Notes: a model not told the origin generated them from the letters alone. A DNA stretch of 9,275 bases from Actinomycetes bacterium (GCA_009781565.1 WQXV01000030.1:1-9275), one strand, 5' to 3'; shown: positions 1 to 4,906, counted from the first letter of the stretch. Made by a program: numbers and translations.

Positions 1-36
1 ATGCTTTTCTCCTCACACGTGTGGCGCTCCCGCGCC
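1..36 (-). promoter_or_regulatory. Leader and ribosome binding site of a gene starting at the left edge
   Basis: Read on the minus strand, GAGGAG (9-14) is followed by six bases and then AT at positions 2-1, the last bases of the window. If the next base is G, an ATG starts exactly at the edge with ideal spacing. Just upstream lie a hairpin GGCGC-GGGA-GCGCC (23-36) and a 10-bp palindrome CACACGTGTG (14-23) that abuts the Shine-Dalgarno. In many actinobacteria the genes after tRNA-Thr and tRNA-Met are rpmG (ribosomal protein L33), then secE and nusG, so rpmG is the natural guess. That identity is inference, since no coding sequence is visible. Confidence 0.5.
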
Positions 37-70
37 TCTTTTTCTTTTGCTTTCTTGTTTATTTATATCG

Positions 71-86
71 GCATCGCATGCGATGC
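71..86. repeat. 16-bp perfect palindrome after tRNA-Met
   Basis: GCATCGCATGCGATGC is its own reverse complement and lies 8 bases beyond the CCA end of tRNA-Met. In the tRNA transcript it could fold into a 6-bp stem with a 4-base loop. No U-run follows on the minus strand, so it looks more like a 3' processing or pausing structure than an intrinsic terminator. Transcription may therefore continue into the gene at the left edge. Confidence 0.55.
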
Positions 87-94
87 ATCTTACC

Positions 95-171
95 TGGTAG
101 CGGTGACTGGAATTGAACCAGTGACAACTCGGGTATGAACCGAGTGCTCTGACCATCTGAGCTACACCGCC
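95..171 (-). tRNA. tRNA-Met (anticodon CAT), elongator type
   Basis: A complete 77-nt cloverleaf with encoded CCA (95-97). The acceptor stem is GGCGGTG with CACCGCT, whose first pair is a G-U wobble, and the discriminator is A. The D arm is GCTC/GAGC and the anticodon arm CTCGG-TTCATAC-CCGAG, with CAT at 135-137. The T arm is ACTGG-TTCAATT-CCAGT. The anticodon stem lacks the three consecutive G-C pairs of an initiator, and the first pair is not the C-A mismatch of bacterial initiators, so this is not tRNA-fMet. A CAT anticodon can also be the lysidine-modified isoleucine tRNA. The CCGCTACCA 3' end fits elongator Met better. It is the last of three tRNAs in the operon. Confidence 0.93.
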
Positions 172-215
172 ATTCTGCTTGTCTAGATTGCGGTCTGCGG
201 TGTCGTGCTGCGCAA

Positions 216-259
216 CGATTGCTCGGACGCGACCGTTAGGTCGCTTACCTCGGCAATCG
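216..259. other. Structured spacer hairpin between tRNA-Thr and tRNA-Met
   Basis: An outer perfect 7-bp stem, CGATTGC (216-222) with GCAATCG (253-259), encloses an inner perfect 6-bp stem GCGACC-GTTA-GGTCGC (229-244). A competing local hairpin GCAA-CGA-TTGC (212-222) uses the same left arm. The element sits in the 201-nt spacer of the tRNA transcript and has no U-run after it. The likeliest role is recognition by processing RNases. An alternative-fold switch is possible but unproven. Confidence 0.45.
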
Positions 260-284
260 GCTTGCACTCCTGGCATCCCATCAA

Positions 285-344
285 TCTATACGGCGCATAA
301 TCCTCCCGGATTACTTCGCGATACATTTTCTATACGGCGCATAA
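285..344. repeat. 16-bp direct repeat, two copies 44 bp apart
   Basis: TCTATACGGCGCATAA occurs exactly at 285-300 and 329-344 in the tRNA-Thr to tRNA-Met spacer. The pair is bracketed by an inverted repeat, CCCATCA (277-283) and TGATGGG (348-354). A small hairpin AACCC-TGAT-GGGTT (343-356) overlaps the second copy. The copies match no part of the neighbouring tRNAs. They may be a relic of a spacer duplication or paired protein-binding or processing sites. Confidence 0.7.
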
Positions 345-372
345 CCCTGATGGGTTGTTGCGTAATAGGTAA

Positions 373-448
373 TGGAGCCCATAACCAGACTTGAACTGGT
401 GACCTCTTCCTTACCAAGGAAGTGCTCTGCCGTCTGAGCTATATGGGC
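373..448 (-). tRNA. tRNA-Thr (anticodon GGT)
   Basis: A complete 76-nt cloverleaf with encoded CCA (373-375). The acceptor stem GCCCATA/TATGGGC is fully paired. The D arm is GCTC/GAGC and the anticodon arm CTTCC-TTGGTAA-GGAAG, with GGT reading ACC and ACU codons. The T arm is ACCAG-TTCAAGT-CTGGT. It is the middle gene of the Tyr-Thr-Met operon, 100 nt downstream of tRNA-Tyr. Confidence 0.95.
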
Positions 449-542
449 ATCTGCAACAAATGGTTTAGCAAGCAGCTGAGCGTTGGAGCGTGATGCATCG
501 CGTACAACGTACGCAAGCAGCGCGATACAGCGTTCAGATGCC
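446..542. repeat. Inverted repeat bracketing the tRNA-Tyr to tRNA-Thr spacer
   Basis: GGCATCTG (446-453, whose first bases belong to the 5' end of tRNA-Thr) is a perfect 8-bp inverted match to CAGATGCC (535-542). Between them lies a hairpin GCGTAC-AAC-GTACGC (500-514). The spacer can thus fold into a long stem joining the two tRNAs, which fits a pre-tRNA processing structure. Because the outer stem borrows bases from the tRNA-Thr acceptor, it would compete with the mature fold. Confidence 0.5.
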
Positions 543-548
543 ACTAAA

Positions 549-633
549 TGGTGGGGGCGGATGGATTCGAACCATCGTAGGCATAGCCAACGGGTTTACA
601 GCCCGTCCCCTTTAGCCACTCGGGCACACCCCC
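549..633 (-). tRNA. tRNA-Tyr (anticodon GTA)
   Basis: An 85-nt class II tRNA with encoded CCA (549-551). The acceptor stem is GGGGGTG/CGCCCCC. The anticodon arm is ACGGG-CTGTAAA-CCCGT with GTA at 597-599. The long variable arm of about 13 nt (TTGGCTATGCCTA region) is the hallmark of bacterial Tyr, Leu and Ser tRNAs. The T arm is GATGG-TTCGAAT-CCATC. It is the first gene of the operon, only a few bases after the predicted transcription start. Confidence 0.95.
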
Positions 634-647
634 AAGGTGTGATCGCT

Positions 648-675
648 ATTAAAAAACCTTAGGTACACTTGTCAA
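648..675 (-). promoter_or_regulatory. Promoter of the tRNA operon
   Basis: On the minus strand a perfect -35 box TTGACA (670-675) is followed by a 16-base spacer and a -10 box TTTAAT (648-653, five of six consensus bases). Transcription would start near 641, leaving a leader of about 8 nt before tRNA-Tyr, as expected for a stable-RNA promoter. The T-run between the boxes makes a TTAATA -10 with a 17-base spacer an equal alternative. Confidence 0.8.
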
Positions 676-733
676 GTTGCACGCCTGCTCGCGTCGAGGT
701 TACTCCTCGCGCGCAAAACTATTAGCGCGCACG

Positions 734-763
734 AAAATAATACTCGCACGTGCAAGCGTATTA
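734..763 (-). terminator. Possible terminator of the LytTR / surface protein unit
   Basis: On the minus strand TAATAC (758-763) pairs with GTATTA (738-743), and the loop contains a self-complementary GCACGTGC. The right arm is followed by TTTT (734-737). It lies about 60 nt after the stop codon of the small membrane protein and before the tRNA promoter, where a terminator is expected. The stem is short and AT-rich, so the call is tentative. Other hairpins sit in the same 188-base gap: CGCAC-AAAAC-GTGCG (798-812), GCGCGC at 709-714 and 725-730, and CGAGG-TTACT-CCTCG (695-709). Confidence 0.35.
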
Positions 764-820
764 GAGTTTAGAGGAGTGATTCAGTACTGTCAATTCACGC
801 ACAAAACGTGCGCGGAGCGA

Positions 821-982
821 TTACGATCCGATATGCGTGGTGCGAGAGCTTTTCGCTGGTGAACGATACACCGCGTGAAGACCGTCGATCTTTTCGAGAG
901 AGCGCCACGTGAACAGTTTGATCAGCAGACCAAATCCGCCGACCAGCCCTAGAAATATCAGTGAGGAACTAAGCTTGAACAT
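821..982 (-). CDS. Small single-span membrane protein, 53 residues, unknown function
   Basis: I do not recognise a family. The ATG at 980-982 has a good Shine-Dalgarno (AGGAGAG, about 3 bases upstream) that lies inside the end of the preceding gene, and the two genes overlap by 14 bp in different frames. A longer in-frame reading from 1042 would overlap that gene by 74 bp and has no such signal, so the short start is preferred. Residues 4-24 are a hydrophobic span (SSSLIFLGLVGGFGLLIKLF), followed by a basic tail rich in Arg, Lys and Ser. The overlap and ribosome site imply co-translation with the surface protein, and both products sit in the membrane, so a partner or processing role is conceivable. 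The absence of known homology leaves a chance that it is spurious. Confidence 0.6.
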   Translation of the reverse strand: MFKLSSSLIFLGLVGGFGLLIKLFTWRSLEKIDGLHAVYRSPAKSSRTTHIGS

Positions 983-2048
983 GCTCTCTCCTGTTCCTGC
1001 CTCTGGATTGCTGTCTTTGATACCAATTGAGCACATGCACATCGGCAGCGATCGTGACTATCAAGGCGGGTATCACCCCGACCATGGTCGCAGCATAGAT
1101 CGAGAACGAAACCCAACCTTCGGTCCCGTTCTCATCGATGTGTTCGATGATCTTACCAAAGAGAGATTTCTGGCTCTCGACAAAGACCGCGGGGGCGGGA
1201 GGAGAGATCGCCGAAGCGCTTTCCTTGATCAACTCCATCGCTGACTGGCCCAAGACGACATCGGTATCTTTTTTCGCAGCGTTCGCAGAGGCATTGGAAC
1301 CTTGCGAGCTGCCACGATCTGCCGACCCATCGATGTAGTAGCCGTAGTCCCAGTAGACACCTTCATTGCCACTGGTCGTGACCGGTACTGAATAATCAGT
1401 CGATCCGGTACCGCCCGCTGGTGGGGTCTTGGGCGTATCGTTTCCACCAGAAGGTGGTGGAGGAGGAGGATTCGGCGGATCCTTCTCGGGTTTATCCGGT
1501 TTGTCTGGATCTTTCGGATCTGGTGGATCCGGCGGATTGGGAGGATCGGGTGGATCCGGTGGATCGGGCGGCTTGGGCGGATCAGGTGGATCGGTTTCGT
1601 TATCGCCGCCGCTACCCCCGGAATCCTTGATGATCGTGACCCAGAAGTGTGCTTTACCGGCAGAGGGATCGTCTTTTTTGATCTGGATATCGACCTTGAC
1701 GGTCATCGGCTCATCGATCTCTCCCAGATTGTAGAGACCTCCGAGATCGACGATATCAGGATAACCATCATAGGGCTCACCGGTCTTGGAATTATAGATG
1801 GAGAGGTTGGCGCGGCTCAATATCTCTTCGACCAGAGTACCGGCTGCGATGGACGACTCGATCTCAAGGTCGGTGATCTCGACGTCGTTGACTTCGATAG
1901 TATATTTTATCGAGGGGTCGGCCCACGCTTTTGACGGTAGTCCTATCACCGCAAGACAGACGACACCGACAAGAATGCTGACACAAATCAGAGTGGAGGC
2001 GTATGAGATGCCTCCGAACAACCAACTATTTCTTCGAGCAGTATACAT
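969..2048 (-). CDS. Secreted Pro/Asp-rich surface protein with C-terminal membrane anchor
   Basis: 359 residues; not a family I can name. Residues 1-43 form a signal peptide: a basic N-terminus, a hydrophobic core at 19-37, and a likely cut after AWA-43. Residues 44-141 look like a compact beta-rich domain (KYTIEVNDVEI, then KVDIQIKK and HFWVTIIKD). Residues 151-200 are a Pro-Asp-Pro-Pro repeat ending in a run of six prolines, probably a stiff cell-wall-spanning stalk. Residues 201-312 are low in complexity, rich in Gly, Ser, Asn and Ala. Residues 313-337 are a transmembrane helix followed by a basic tail (RGRNRR), giving a membrane anchor rather than an LPXTG sortase motif. The start codon has GAGG seven bases upstream, overlapping the stop of the LytTR gene, so the two are coupled. 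Inferred role: a surface stalk or adhesin-like protein controlled by that regulator. Confidence 0.85.
   Translation of the reverse strand: MYTARRNSWLFGGISYASTLICVSILVGVVCLAVIGLPSKAWADPSIKYTIEVNDVEITDLEIESSIAAGTLVEEILSRANLSIYNSKTGEPYDGYPDIVDLGGLYNLGEIDEPMTVKVDIQIKKDDPSAGKAHFWVTIIKDSGGSGGDNETDPPDPPKPPDPPDPPDPPNPPDPPDPKDPDKPDKPEKDPPNPPPPPPSGGNDTPKTPPAGGTGSTDYSVPVTTSGNEGVYWDYGYYIDGSADRGSSQGSNASANAAKKDTDVVLGQSAMELIKESASAISPPAPAVFVESQKSLFGKIIEHIDENGTEGWVSFSIYAATMVGVIPALIVTIAADVHVLNWYQRQQSRGRNRREHVQA
1449..1598 (-). repeat. Coding repeat for the Pro-Asp-rich stalk
   Basis: This stretch encodes residues 151-200 of the surface protein. The DNA is built from degenerate 6- to 9-base units around GGATC/GGTGGATC (plus-strand reading). 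The result is many BamHI-like GGATCC and GATC sites and a Gly/Ser-rich open frame on the opposite strand. The near-identical units make expansion or contraction by slippage likely, so stalk length may vary between strains. Confidence 0.75.
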
Positions 2049-2057
2049 TCACCTACC

Positions 2058-2798
2058 TCATCCGGCGAGAGCTTTTCTCGCAAGGATGAGATCCTTGCGA
2101 TGGTTCTTGCCGATCGGAATCTCTGTACCTGACTCGAGCACTATTGTATCTTTGTCGTACCGAGATATCTTAGATAAAGCGACGATGAAGCTACGATGGA
2201 CCTGTATAAAGCCATGAACGCCCAATAAATCCTCGATTTTGTGCAATGTGGAGTAAAAATCGAAGGTTCCGCCCTCAAAGTGGACGGTCACGATCTTTCG
2301 CTTCACCTCGAAATATTCGATGTCGCTCAAGCGCAACGTCTGAGAGGTACCGGCACATGAAAAGGTGATGTACTCTTGTGAGTCGACGATCACGCGATCG
2401 AGCGCACGATTGAAGACCGTGGTAAATGTCTCGCGGCTGGTCGATCCTTTGATCAGGTAGGCGAGCGCGTCGACCTCGTATCCCTCAAGGGCATACGAGT
2501 CTTTTTCCGAGAGCAAGATGATCTGGCAGACGCGGTCCTGCTCGCGTACGCGACGCAGGGTATCGAGCCCTTTCTCGCAGGCAAGGTCAGGCTCGGCGAT
2601 GATGATCACCGCATCGGTCTCGTTGCGTCTCAGTTCTGAGAGCAGTTCGCATCCTTGCGAGAAGAAGCGGATGCGGATGGGCACGTCACGTGAGAGCGCG
2701 ATGAACTGCGCTGCCTGAGCGTACTGTTTCATGTGTGCTTTCTCGTTATCGAAAAAGATCACACGGATCGGGGTGTTTCCTACTGTCTGCTCGCTCAA
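2058..2798 (-). CDS. LytTR-family DNA-binding response regulator with degenerate receiver
   Basis: 246 residues. Residues 11-135 have the receiver fold: acidic pocket D17-N18-E19, switch Ser97 (IILLSE) and Lys117 (AYLIKG). The phosphoacceptor Asp appears to be missing: the segment after beta-3 reads IIIAEPDLACEKG, and spacing to the following Gly puts Glu69 in its place, which may mimic phosphorylation. Residues 143-243 are a LytTR DNA-binding domain with the typical GFIQVHRSFIVAL core and an IPIGKNHRK C-terminal strand. The family binds paired direct repeats upstream of virulence, surface and peptide genes. The start is TTG at 2798, immediately after an in-frame TGA, with only a weak AAGG upstream, so expression is probably low. 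No histidine kinase is adjacent. The surface protein gene follows after 9 bases, so control of that gene, and self-control, is the natural inference. Confidence 0.9.
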   Translation of the reverse strand: MSEQTVGNTPIRVIFFDNEKAHMKQYAQAAQFIALSRDVPIRIRFFSQGCELLSELRRNETDAVIIIAEPDLACEKGLDTLRRVREQDRVCQIILLSEKDSYALEGYEVDALAYLIKGSTSRETFTTVFNRALDRVIVDSQEYITFSCAGTSQTLRLSDIEYFEVKRKIVTVHFEGGTFDFYSTLHKIEDLLGVHGFIQVHRSFIVALSKISRYDKDTIVLESGTEIPIGKNHRKDLILARKALAG

Positions 2799-2848
2799 AT
2801 CTCACAACCTTCGACGCCAACACAGGCGACATGCGCACGGCACCGCCA

Positions 2849-2881
2849 CCTCTTTACGTACTATATAGTACCCGAAAGAGG
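2849..2881. repeat. Nested inverted repeat with palindromic AT core (operator candidate)
   Basis: The perfect palindrome GTACTATATAGTAC sits inside CCTCTTT...AAAGAGG arms, with gaps of 2 and 3 bases between arm and core. As DNA it is a two-fold symmetric site for a dimeric regulator, and TACTAT/TATAGT inside it could double as a -10 element on either strand. As RNA it would be a strong hairpin in the 5' leader of the LytTR transcript if transcription starts upstream of it. Confidence 0.65.
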
Positions 2882-2893
2882 CTGGTTGGGAAA

Positions 2894-2957
2894 ATCGCTG
2901 TGACAAGCGGTTCGCCACCTGATATCTTCTGCATCGCTCACAAGGTCGCAACCTGAT
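2894..2957. repeat. Imperfect tandem repeat in the divergent control region
   Basis: Copy 1 (2894-2923) and copy 2 (2933-2957) both begin ATCGCT, carry ACAAG near the middle and end ACCTGAT. The copies start 39 bp apart, and copy 2 is 5 bases shorter. Paired direct repeats are the usual form of LytTR targets, but I could not match the published LytTR half-site consensus convincingly. The binding protein is therefore unassigned. Confidence 0.5.
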
Positions 2958-3025
2958 CTGGTACATGCAGCGTGACCGGCGGCTTGTGATACACTTTTGA
3001 TACTGTTCCAATGTGAGGAGGATCC

Positions 3026-3535
3026 ATGCGGATTGTTCGTATCACGCTGATTATAGCCTTGACCTGCCTGTTGTCTTTTGGTTTGGTCGGGTGTGGCAAC
3101 AAAGCCGGCTCAGCACCCGATGGTAACGAGCACGATGTCGAGATGGCTGCCTTTGTCGTAGCTGCCGGATATGCCCAAGGTCGTTATGAGATCATCAACG
3201 CCGAGCAGATGAAGGACTGGGTCGATCTGGGTGAGATCATGACCGTCATCGATATACGTCCTGAAAGCGACTACCTCAAAGGACACCTTCCCGGTGCGGT
3301 CAACGCCGAGATCAATCGCGATGAGGAGTCGACGACCGAACAGATCCAGGCATTCCTCGAGCTTATGCCCTCAAACCCCGAAAGCATCGTCGTGGTCTAT
3401 GACGACTATACCTTGCTCAATGGGAGCCATCGCGCTGCGATCTATGCCGCTGACGCGGGCTTTACCAAGGTCTTTCGCCTGGTCGGTGGTGCCGTCGGCT
3501 GGGTCGACGCGGGCAACAGCCTGACCAAGAAATAG
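3026..3535 (+). CDS. Rhodanese-fold lipoprotein lacking the catalytic cysteine
   Basis: 169 residues. Residues 1-23 are a lipoprotein signal with lipobox LVGC; Cys23 would be lipidated and hold the protein on the outer face of the membrane. Residues 55-165 match a single rhodanese domain: VIDIRPESDYLKGHLPGAVN (74-93), the active-loop strand IVVVYDD (121-127) and the closing VFRLVGGAVGW (149-159). The active-site Cys normally following the VVVY strand is Asp126, and the only other Cys is in the signal peptide. Classical sulfurtransferase chemistry is therefore not expected, and a binding or scaffold role is more likely. The start has AGGAGG four bases upstream. It is the first gene of a plus-strand unit with the DUF554 protein (start 16 bases after this stop) and diverges from the LytTR gene. 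Confidence 0.88.
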   Translation: MRIVRITLIIALTCLLSFGLVGCGNKAGSAPDGNEHDVEMAAFVVAAGYAQGRYEIINAEQMKDWVDLGEIMTVIDIRPESDYLKGHLPGAVNAEINRDEESTTEQIQAFLELMPSNPESIVVVYDDYTLLNGSHRAAIYAADAGFTKVFRLVGGAVGWVDAGNSLTKK

Positions 3536-3550
3536 GTGGGACCTCTTTCA

Positions 3551-4321
3551 ATGCCCGGCATCGGCACCCTCATAAACATGCTCACCGTCTTGATCGGTGG
3601 GACCATCGGCACGATCGCCGGTGATCGCTTCCCTCTGCGTGTACGCGAGGGAGTCGTGCAGGGTGTCGGTCTGGTCACCACGATCATCGGACTCTCCATC
3701 ACCTTGACCGCGTTGGCAACGCTGAGCGAGCAAGGAGGCTTTCTGACCTCGTATGGCATCATAATCTTCGCCGGCTCACTGATCATCGGGACTTTGATCG
3801 GTGAGCTGTTGCGTCTCGAACTTTGGCTCGAACGTTTCGGCGAGGTGTTAAGCGAGCGGGTGCGTAAGATCCCGTTTTTCGCCCAAAGCAGATCGGGTGA
3901 TGAAGATCCGGCGACGGCGACTGCAGATATGGTCGAGGGTTTCATGGCCTCCTCGTTGCTGTTCTGTGTCGGTGCGATGACGATCCTGGGCTCGATCCAA
4001 GACGGATTGGGTAATCCACAGATCCTGTTCCTCAAAGCACTGCTCGATGGTTTCATGGCATTGTTCCTCGCCTCATCGCTGGGTGCCGGCGTGCTTCTGT
4101 CCATCGTTCCCATCTTTATCGTACAAGGATCGATCGCGCTGCTCTCGTTCGTGATCGGTGCGGTAGTCCCCGAGATCGCCATCATCGGTATCGAGGTTGC
4201 CGGTGGAGCGCTGATCACCGCGATTGGACTGAACTTCTTGTTGTCAAAGCGTCTACCAGTCGGAAACATGCTCCCTGCGATCATCATCGCCAGTGCGCTG
4301 TGCTGGTTGCTGGGTTCCTAG
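3551..4321 (+). CDS. DUF554 family multi-pass membrane protein
   Basis: 256 residues from the ATG at 3551. The open frame also allows a GTG at 3536, immediately after the previous stop. The later ATG is preferred because the family begins at GTLIN and because AGGTGGG, overlapping the previous stop, is spaced for it. Family landmarks are all present: GTLINMLTVLIGG (5-17), VVQGVGLVTTIIG (35-47), GSLIIGTLIGELL (75-87), GFMASSLLFCVGAM then TILGSIQDGL (130-153), VQGSIALL and the terminal VGNMLPA (237-243). About seven to eight helices are predicted, with a soluble loop near 100-125. DUF554 proteins (YdfK/YqgA-like) are inner-membrane proteins of unknown function, suspected transporters. Length is normal and nothing is broken. 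It is probably co-transcribed with the genes on both sides. Confidence 0.92.
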   Translation: MPGIGTLINMLTVLIGGTIGTIAGDRFPLRVREGVVQGVGLVTTIIGLSITLTALATLSEQGGFLTSYGIIIFAGSLIIGTLIGELLRLELWLERFGEVLSERVRKIPFFAQSRSGDEDPATATADMVEGFMASSLLFCVGAMTILGSIQDGLGNPQILFLKALLDGFMALFLASSLGAGVLLSIVPIFIVQGSIALLSFVIGAVVPEIAIIGIEVAGGALITAIGLNFLLSKRLPVGNMLPAIIIASALCWLLGS

Positions 4322-4327
4322 CGTCTT

Positions 4328-4906
4328 ATGGGTACCGCTCCCCCACCTGTGATACGTCGTCCCCAAGATACCGTCGGGTTCTGTATGGCCTGCAACGATC
4401 TGGTCCGCCGCACGCCTCAGGCGACTTGTGAGCATGGTCATCCAGCTGAGATCGTCTACGGAGCGCTTGATGTTGCTGCTGATGAGGCTGTTCCTCAGCT
4501 GCCGCGTTTTAACTGGGCGGCCTTTTTCATGCCCCCGATCTGGGGCGCATCGCATGGCGCGGTCGTAGCAGGACTGATCGTCTTGCCGCTCTGGCTCTTC
4601 TTGGACTCGAATGTCCAGAGTGCGGTCTACGGTATCGATGCACAGACCCCGCTTGGGACGCGCATAGGTGTCTATGGCATGACGGCTCTGATCGCACTTT
4701 TGACCATAGCGTTGATGGTCTGGTTTGGCAGGACCGGTTGGGGGCTGGCATGGCGCCGCCACTATGGCGATGGTGACTCGGATATGCCGATGGCGGAGTT
4801 CATGAGACGCGAGAAGAGATGGTACTGGATCTGCATCCCCTTCTTCTTCGCACTGCTTGGACTTGCGATCTACTATTGGATCGCGTTCCTCCCGCAGACC
4901 CTGTAG
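4328..4906 (+). CDS. Membrane protein with N-terminal Cys/His cluster, unknown function
   Basis: 192 residues; I cannot name the family. A short N-terminal module has Cys19-x2-Cys22 and Cys34-x-His36-x-His38, spaced like a small zinc ribbon, probably cytoplasmic. A Phe-Asn-Trp-Ala-Ala-Phe-Phe-Met-Pro-Pro-Ile-Trp-Gly motif (61-73) leads into the first helices (about 68-92), and further helices lie at 114-134 and 166-187. Between the last two is RTGWGLAWRRHYGD and a charged REKRWYW. This layout resembles DUF2628-like small membrane proteins. The gene starts 6 bases after the DUF554 stop with no clear Shine-Dalgarno, so translation probably depends on coupling. It ends the operon, and its stop codon lies inside a short tandem duplication. 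Confidence 0.82.
   Translation: MGTAPPPVIRRPQDTVGFCMACNDLVRRTPQATCEHGHPAEIVYGALDVAADEAVPQLPRFNWAAFFMPPIWGASHGAVVAGLIVLPLWLFLDSNVQSAVYGIDAQTPLGTRIGVYGMTALIALLTIALMVWFGRTGWGLAWRRHYGDGDSDMPMAEFMRREKRWYWICIPFFFALLGLAIYYWIAFLPQTL

Larger units (their letters stand above)
2799..3025. promoter_or_regulatory. Divergent control region between LytTR gene and rhodanese-like lipoprotein gene
   Basis: This 227-base gap must hold both outward promoters. It contains a perfect 14-bp palindrome GTACTATATAGTAC (2858-2871) flanked by inverted CCTCTTT (2849-2855) and AAAGAGG (2875-2881), about 57 bases upstream of the TTG start. It also holds an imperfect tandem repeat (2894-2923 and 2933-2957). Near the plus-strand gene lies TGATAC twice at an 11-base step (2987-2992 and 2998-3003), the second resembling a -10 box (GATACT). 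No consensus -35 accompanies either side, which suggests activator-dependent promoters. The strong ribosome site AGGAGG (3016-3021) belongs to the plus-strand gene. Confidence 0.6.

Noticed and set aside
23..48. Hairpin GGCGC-TCCC-GCGCC followed by a T-rich run on the plus strand, terminator-like
   Set aside because: No plus-strand gene leads into it within the window and the neighbouring genes run on the minus strand, so it is more likely part of the leader of the gene at the left edge.
13..544. Several short frames across the tRNA cluster on both strands
   Set aside because: They read through well-formed tRNA genes and structured spacers.
1429..1734. Gly/Ser-rich frame on the plus strand
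   Set aside because: It is the complement of the Pro-Asp repeat of the surface protein; it has no ribosome site and no non-repetitive domain.
969..2048. Sortase (LPXTG) anchoring of the surface protein
   Set aside because: No LPXTG-like motif precedes the C-terminal helix; retention by the helix and basic tail fits better.
2802..3011. 69-codon minus-strand frame in the divergent control region, ending just before the LytTR start
   Set aside because: It has a TTG start without a ribosome site and an Arg/Cys-rich product with no domain, and it runs through the palindrome and repeats. A leader peptide is possible but unsupported.
3442..4287. Long open frame (281 codons) antisense to the DUF554 gene
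   Set aside because: Its product is low in complexity (Ser, Pro, Thr, Arg, Ile rich), has no recognisable domain, and mirrors a clear DUF554 gene whose codon bias keeps the opposite strand open.
4253..4762. 169-codon minus-strand frame
   Set aside because: It is antisense to the DUF554 and Cys/His-cluster membrane protein genes and has no domain or ribosome site.
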